Part shown: in pieces, positions 58,857 to 64,000 of the stretch | Layout of the letters: each line of letters starts with the position of its first letter | Position numbering within the stretch: position 1 is the stretch's first letter | Assembly (NCBI RefSeq): GCF_026212465.1 | Contig: NC_080056.1 | Location: 20,862,509-20,926,508 of the forward strand | Length of the DNA stretch: 64,000 nucleotides | Origin: Amaranthus tricolor | Taxonomy: Eukaryota; Streptophyta; Magnoliopsida; Caryophyllales; Amaranthaceae | Reading direction: 5' to 3' | Notes under the pieces: model-generated | What the model was told of the DNA's origin: nothing | What the model saw: the letters and a program-made list of their open reading frames with translations, nothing else | The model's database searches: none | Made by a program: the position numbers and the translations under genes

Positions 58857-59404
58857 TCAAATATAGTCAATCCAAATACACAAAAACCTAACGCTAACGC
58901 TCATCAACATCGGGCTACGGTAGTAAGAGGCGTTCGTGTGTCGCTCTGATAGAGGAAGGGATTGGTACTGTGATGGCTGGGATGGCGCAGTCTGCGAGTT
59001 TCCTGCAACGTCAACGGGGTATGAAAGGTCTATCTCCTCCAAATGAAAGTCAAAAGCAGGAGATGAGACGTGCGCATTTGCAGTAGCCGGTGATGACTCC
59101 GCAGCGACTTCCGGTATGAAGTGCTGGAACTGCGTGACGACGAGCATACCTTGTGTGATCTCTCTCACCGGCTCCTCGCGACTATACCGCATCACGGCTG
59201 TCGCACCTTGTGCCTGCAATTAATATTTCGTTAATATAATATTATATTATGTAATCGGCAACTTAATCGTTTAAATGCAAATGAAGACTTACAAATTGGG
59301 TCATTGTAGGCGTAGTAGGAGCATAATGTGACGCTGCGATGATGCCACGTGGTGTCATCCATCAGCGAGTGATGGAGAGGAACCACGGCATGTGAAACAG
59401 TCGT
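58857..59404 (-). pseudogene. Plant-mobile-domain-like gene remnant, 3' exons
   Basis: Two exons join cleanly: the upstream one ends at 59293 (TPRGIIAASHYAPTTPTMTQF), the intron 59214-59292 is GT-AG, and the downstream exon from 59213 starts AQGATAVMRYSREEPVREI in phase and ends at 58857. The upstream exon holds PWFLSITR-stop-WMTPR, where a CGA-to-TGA change would explain the stop. 'WF..ITRRW..P' followed by a helical, Ser/Pro-rich tail resembles the end of plant mobile domain (aminotransferase-like) proteins. That comparison is from memory and the match is short. The 5' part of the gene was not found. Part of the downstream exon overlaps the foldback arm. Confidence 0.42.
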
Positions 59405-59761
59405 ATTATTAATGAGATTCATTAGTCGTTTTTAGCACTTAATTTCTTTTATAATTGTTCATTACTAATTAAAATTTAATTAGTGATGGTAATAATTTGA
59501 AAAATTTCTACGATGATTAGAAATTTGTCAACTCGTAACGTAGTTATGAAGTGTAACAAGTAACGTAAACTTTGGAGGTAAAAATTAAAGTTGAGCAACA
59601 ACCCATAACGTTTTGGGATAATTATAATACTTACCCGAAAACTTTATTTACCCATGTTGAGAATAAATTAAATATTTCATAAACATACAAGTGATTTTTA
59701 AACATGAAGCACAAGTTAGATAACTTGTTACATGTACAACAATTTTTACCCAAACCTTAAA
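59405..59761. other. Intergenic DNA
   Basis: AT-rich, no feature recognised; ends at the CTATC target of the next element. Confidence 0.4.
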
Positions 59762-59766
59762 CTATC

Positions 59767-59947
59767 TGTTAAATATATCTTGTAGATATAATTTTGGAAT
59801 GTATATTTTTGATATATATCTTTTAGTCAACTGTGATATTTAGTTCCTTAGAATAAGGCTAATCTTACGCCTAATTATAGGCCTTTCTTTGTATATATTC
59901 TGACAATGCATTTTGTTAATGGCAAGGAAAATATACCCCTTCTATCA
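59767..59947 (+). repeat. 5' LTR of the short-LTR copia element
   Basis: TGTTAAATATATC...CCCCTTCTATCA, 181 bp, TG...CA ends, immediately followed by the primer site. Confidence 0.9.
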
Positions 59948-59956
59948 TGGTATCAG
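59948..59956 (+). promoter_or_regulatory. Primer binding site of the short-LTR copia element
   Basis: TGGTATCAG, Met-tRNA type, directly after the LTR. Confidence 0.85.
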
Positions 59957-60068
59957 TTGCTTAGGGTTGTTTTCTCGCTTCCGCTTGTCCTTCGCTACAG
60001 CTCTCTGTCCACTGCTCCTCATCTCTTTCTTTTCTGTTCTTTTCTTTGTTTTGTTTCCGCCTCCAAAA

Positions 60069-61013
60069 ATGCCGGATAACAAAACCTCCTTTCACCCTGC
60101 GTTCACTGTCACCAACATCAAGACCAGTGTTCCCATTTTTCTGGAGATGGAGAACGTTTCTTATTCTACGTGGGCAGAGCTTTCTAAGATACACGTCAAA
60201 TCACACAAGGTCCTTCATCATATCATCCCTCCTAAAACCACGCCTCCTCCCCCTTCTACTGATGAAGAGAAAGACCTTTGGTCGACCATAGATGCCACGA
60301 TTATATCGTGGATTTATTCTACTATTTCTAGGGAACTATTGCAAACCATAATCGAGCCCGATGCCACGGCCATGGAAGCTTGGGATAGATTGCGTGACAT
60401 ATTCCAAGACAATCAACATTCCCGTGCCATTGCTCTAGAACAAGAGTTCTCTTCTACTGCTATGGAGGACTTTCCAAATGATTCTGCATATTGCCAACGT
60501 CTTAAGTCCCTTGCGGATCAATTAAAAAATGTTGGTGCTCCGGTTTCTGACAGCCGTATGGTTTTGCAAATGGTTGGTGGCCTCACCAAGCCTTACCGTG
60601 GTGTACGTACTTTAAATAGGCAGAGTAATCCTCTACCCCCTTTCTACAAGGCTCGGTCGATGTTGACTCTCGAGGAGGCCGACATGGCTAAAGAGGCAGC
60701 CATGGAATCTGCCTTGATGGCCACGGCGCATGACGATGGTCTGCATACTAATGATAAATCAGGTAGTTCGAAAAAGAAATACAGTGGTGGTTCCAACTCT
60801 GGGGGCCGGAAAAACAATGGTGGTCGAAAAAATACTGGTGATGGTCGCGGCAACTCCGACTCCTGTGGTGGCAATGTGGTCAGACGGGTGGATACTCTGG
60901 CTCGGTTGGACAGTCGGCACAACCACCACAATGGCAGTACCCTTGAGGGTGGCCTTGGCCCTTACGTCCCTACCCTTATCCCACTCAAGGGTGGGCTAGG
61001 CCTCCTCCCATAA
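60069..61013 (+). pseudogene. gag of the short-LTR copia element
   Basis: The ATG at 60069 (CAAAAATGCC context) opens a capsid of the UBN2 (Retrotran_gag) type: WSTIDATIISWIYSTISREL, AWDRLRDIFQDNQHSRAIAL and YCQRLKSLADQLKNVGAPVS follow the family order over about residues 60-190. A Gly/Asn/Arg-rich tail from about 60770 replaces a zinc knuckle. A frameshift near 60900 turns the tail into a false end at 61013; the alternative frame reads on (GLLGPRPQHQQAFVQQAP) toward protease, as expected for a single gag-pol frame. The capsid portion itself is open and undamaged. Confidence 0.85.
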
Positions 61014-62660
61014 GGCAGGATGGTTTATTGGGCCCACGGCCTCAACACCAGCAGGCGTTTGTGCAGCAGGCTCCTCCTCCTTTTGGGCAGTCCGGTTCAT
61101 ACACTCCCACCGATATTGCAGCCGTCATGCACACTATGTCTTTGCACTGATCCGGCTTGGTACATGGACACCGGTGCAACGTCTCATATGACTTCCTCTA
61201 CCGGTAATCTCTCGTCTTATTTTAATTTGAGCAATCATCCTAATCATAATATTGTTGTCGGTAATGGTCACACTATTCCTATTCTTGGCTATGATCAATC
61301 TACTCTATCTTCCTCGTGTCAATCCCTTTCCTTGAAAAATGTTCTACATGCTCCCAAATTGATCAAAAATTTGATTTCTGTTAGAAAATTTACTACTGAT
61401 AATTTTGTGTCTGTAAAGTTTGATCCTTTTGGTTTTTCTATGAAGGATTATCTGACGGGGAGGCCAATAATGAGATGTAATAGCCAAGGTGACCTTTATC
61501 CCTATTCATCTTCTCACAACAATCAAGCTATTCCTTCAACTTTTGCTGCCGTTACTCCTAAGCTATGGCATGATCGGTTGGGTCATCCAGGGTCTTCTAT
61601 TTTAGATGTGCTTAGGAAGAATAAAAGCATTGATTGTAGTAAACATTCTAGCTCTAGTATTTGTGGTTCCTGTGTACTTGGAAAACATATAAAATTGCCT
61701 TTTGTTCCTTCAATTTTGAGTACTTCTTTCCCTTTTGATATTTTACATAGCGACCTTTGGTCCTCTCCTGTTTTGAGCTCTACTGGACATAATTATTATG
61801 TCTTGTTTTTGGATGATTATTCCAAATATTTGTGGACATTTCCGTTAGCCCGAAAATCGGATGCTTATGACATACTCTTGAGGTTTAAAAATCACATCTC
61901 CACCCAATTCGAACGTAATAATAAAAATGTTCAATGTGACAATGGTAGGGAGTTTGATAATTGTGCTTTTTGGGACTTTTGTCAAACTCATGGGATGTCA
62001 TTTCGTCTTTCTTGTCCTCATACCTCTTCTCAAAATGGGAAAGCCGAACGTGAAATTCGGACTATAAACATATCTCTCGTACTCTCCTTGCTCATGCCTC
62101 TCTCCCCACTTCGTTTTGGCATCATGCTCTTCAAATGACCACATATCTTCTTAATGTCCTTCCAAGTAAGCTGTTGGGGAACAAGTCTCCTCTTGAGGTT
62201 CTTTACAAACTGGTTCCTACTTATTCTCATCTTCGGGTTTTTGGGTGTTTGTGTTTCCCTCTCTTTCCTTCTACGACGATTAATAAGTTACAACCAAGGT
62301 CTACACCTTGTGTCTGATTAGGGTATCCTTCTAACCATAGGGGCTACAAATGCTATGAATTAGCATCCCGCAAAATCATCATTTGTCATCATGTTGTGTT
62401 TGATGAGAATCAATTCCCGTTTGCTAAATTACATACTCCAACAACTCACACTTACGATTTTTTAGCTGATGGCTTGTCTCCATATGTGATACACCATCTC
62501 CAGGCTGCATCAGATCCTAAAACAAACCTGCCCATGGTCCAGCAAGTTCGGCCGACCCCACCTGAGCCCAGCTTGCCCTCCCCAGCCAACACCCTACAGC
62601 CTATCCAACACATGGACCGTGGGAGGCTCTCCGTGATCGCCCACTTCCGAGTCCACCTAC
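61014..62660 (+). pseudogene. protease-integrase of the short-LTR copia element
   Basis: The protease site YMDTGATSHMTS is at about 61166-61200. GAG-pre-integrase follows (LWHDRLGHPGSSILDVL; CGSCVLGKHIKLPF). The integrase triad is intact: Asp in ILHSDLWSSP, Asp in VQCDNGREFDN, Glu in SSQNGKAERE, all before 62060. A shift near 62060 and the stop at 62136-62138 lead to 62135-62317 (LLGNKSPLEVLYK; YSHLRVFGCLCFP), the usual integrase C-terminal region, with a stop at 62315-62317. The remaining frame to about 62660 is the variable linker (FDENQFPFA) and then runs straight into LTR sequence at 62668. The reverse transcriptase that should follow is gone. Confidence 0.88.
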
Positions 62661-62667
62661 TACCGTC

Positions 62668-62706
62668 CATTTTGTTAATGGCAAGGAAAATATTCCCCTT
62701 CTATCA
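62668..62706 (+). repeat. Terminal 39 bp of the 3' LTR (short-LTR copia)
   Basis: Matches the last 39-40 bp of 59767-59947 apart from one base (ATATTCCCC versus ATATACCCC), followed by CTATC. Confidence 0.88.
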
Positions 62707-62711
62707 CTATC

Positions 62712-64000
62712 TTAGATAAACCTTTCTTACACCATAATAGACCAAATTGAGGACAAAAATCACCTCAAATCAGCCCCAAACAGCAGCCCCATATGGCTGT
62801 CACCTACCCCCTTTAGCTCTTTGTATACTTACATACTCAACCAAATTGTTCTATTCAAAACCCCCTTTGTTCTATCCAAAGCTTGTGTATCATTACAAGC
62901 ATGCAAGAGGTTAGAACCACTATAACTAGGGAAAGTTAAGTGCATGTTAGAATTCCAAAATTATTATTGATTTTTGGATGAATGCAATATGTTTAGTTGA
63001 AGAGTTGGAGTTGAGACTTGAAGGGCAAAGACCCGAAGTTAGAACCACTTCTAAGAACGCGTAGGAGCTTACATAGGAGCTTACAGAATGATTATATAGG
63101 CTTGGATTCGAGGTATGTCACATGGGGTGATTTTTAAAGGATTTAAGAACAATTTGGGAAAGTTTGTGTATAAACTTGTTTTTAAAAATAAAATTCCCAA
63201 ATAGAATTTCTTAAATCGTGAAAAATGATGTCAAAATGATAATTTGAGTATGGAATAATTTATTACATGTATTATTATTGTGGGCATCATGCATGTTGAT
63301 TTTATAAATTGTTGTATGTTTAAAGGCATGTTTAACACTACTTTGTGAAAGTCATTGTGGTGGAAATGATTATATGAACTTTAAAAATATTTGAAATTCA
63401 TTTTAAAAGAAATTTCCAGTATCTATATGTTAAGAAAATCTCTTGAATATTTTTTGCTGAAATTATTCGTTAAATTGATATTTTAATGGATTTTAAAGTG
63501 TTAAATACTCTTATTATATAAAACATGGTATTAGATTAACTCTTCATCATCAAAAATAATTAACAAAAACATATTATAATATCTCCAACAAGATTTGGCC
63601 ATAATATATTTAGTTTGGAATTTTTTTCATGATTTTTGAATAATCGTTAAATTATTTAACGGTAAATTGTAAAATGGTAAAATATAAAATAATTACCAAA
63701 CAAAGACATATGGATTTGCAATTTTTATCACATACGCATGTAGACAGTAGGTAAAATTGGTAAAAGTTTGGGAAGGTTCGTTGAAATTTAAGGACCTTAA
63801 TAATTTTTACTCGGTTATTAATAATTGGTATGTTTGAAAACGGTAAAATATAAAATAAATACTAAATGACGTCTTTTCGTTATTAAACTTTTATGAGACA
63901 CTTATATAAACAGTAGATACATGTTCGAAAATTTATATGGATTTTTTTGACCATCTATGGACTTAAAGAAATTTTATTCAGTTTATCGGTAAAATAACGA
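62712..64000. other. Unassigned DNA at the right edge
   Basis: About 1.3 kb of AT-rich sequence with no open frame of note, no inverted or direct end repeats and no recognised element. Confidence 0.45.

Larger units (their letters stand above)
59767..62706 (+). mobile_element. Short-LTR Ty1/copia element (Ale/Retrofit-like), RT deleted
   Basis: The 5' LTR is 59767-59947. Only the last 39 bp of the 3' LTR remain (62668-62706), yet CTATC is duplicated at 59762-59766 and 62707-62711, so both outer ends are original. Gag, protease and integrase are present; reverse transcriptase, RNase H, the polypurine tract and most of the 3' LTR were removed by an internal deletion. The gag type and the very short LTR fit the Ale/Retrofit branch. 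No Sirevirus features. Confidence 0.9.

Overview
The window is nuclear DNA of a flowering plant, probably a eudicot. It is AT-rich and almost wholly built of nested, mostly decayed transposable elements. Evidence for a plant: Ty1/copia Sireviruses with initiator-Met-tRNA primer sites, a Tat-like Ty3/gypsy element, hAT, PIF/Harbinger and Stowaway elements, and a gene with GT-AG introns of plant size. The genus cannot be told from the sequence.

Layout. 1-5525: 3' part of a plus-strand Sirevirus (A1): pol end, an extra third ORF, polypurine tracts and 3' LTR. 5526-13962: a heavily mutated Tat-like gypsy element with plus-strand gag-pol and a decayed antisense coiled-coil ORF downstream. 14099-17734: a hAT element with perfect 15-bp inverted ends and an 8-bp target duplication. 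18090-31224: a minus-strand Sirevirus (A2), complete at both LTRs with GCATG duplications. A2 has lost its integrase, and its leader is duplicated around a gypsy integrase fragment. 31574-33665: a degenerate ~90-bp tandem array split by a 1-kb Harbinger-type element. 34166-47602: an old gene resembling the 'putative gypsy type transposon' family, cut in two by a minus-strand Sirevirus of a second family (B, 36369-47264, ACCAG duplications). 47995-53795: three non-autonomous or truncated DNA transposons.

The only convincing intact host gene is at 54020-57056 (minus): twelve exons, all splice phases consistent, 314 residues, a coiled-coil protein of unknown function. After it come a 5'-truncated RTE-like LINE (57418-57950, 15-bp duplication), an AT-rich foldback element with a (TA)n tract and a Stowaway MITE, a remnant resembling a plant mobile domain gene, and a short-LTR copia element (59767-62706) that kept its target duplication but lost reverse transcriptase. 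62712-64000 shows nothing identifiable.

No element looks able to move by itself. The most interesting item is the third ORF carried by all three Sireviruses of two LTR families. It has the same overall design in each (basic start, a conserved globular block, acidic and basic tracts, coiled coil) and no visible signal peptide or membrane segment, so it does not look like an envelope gene.
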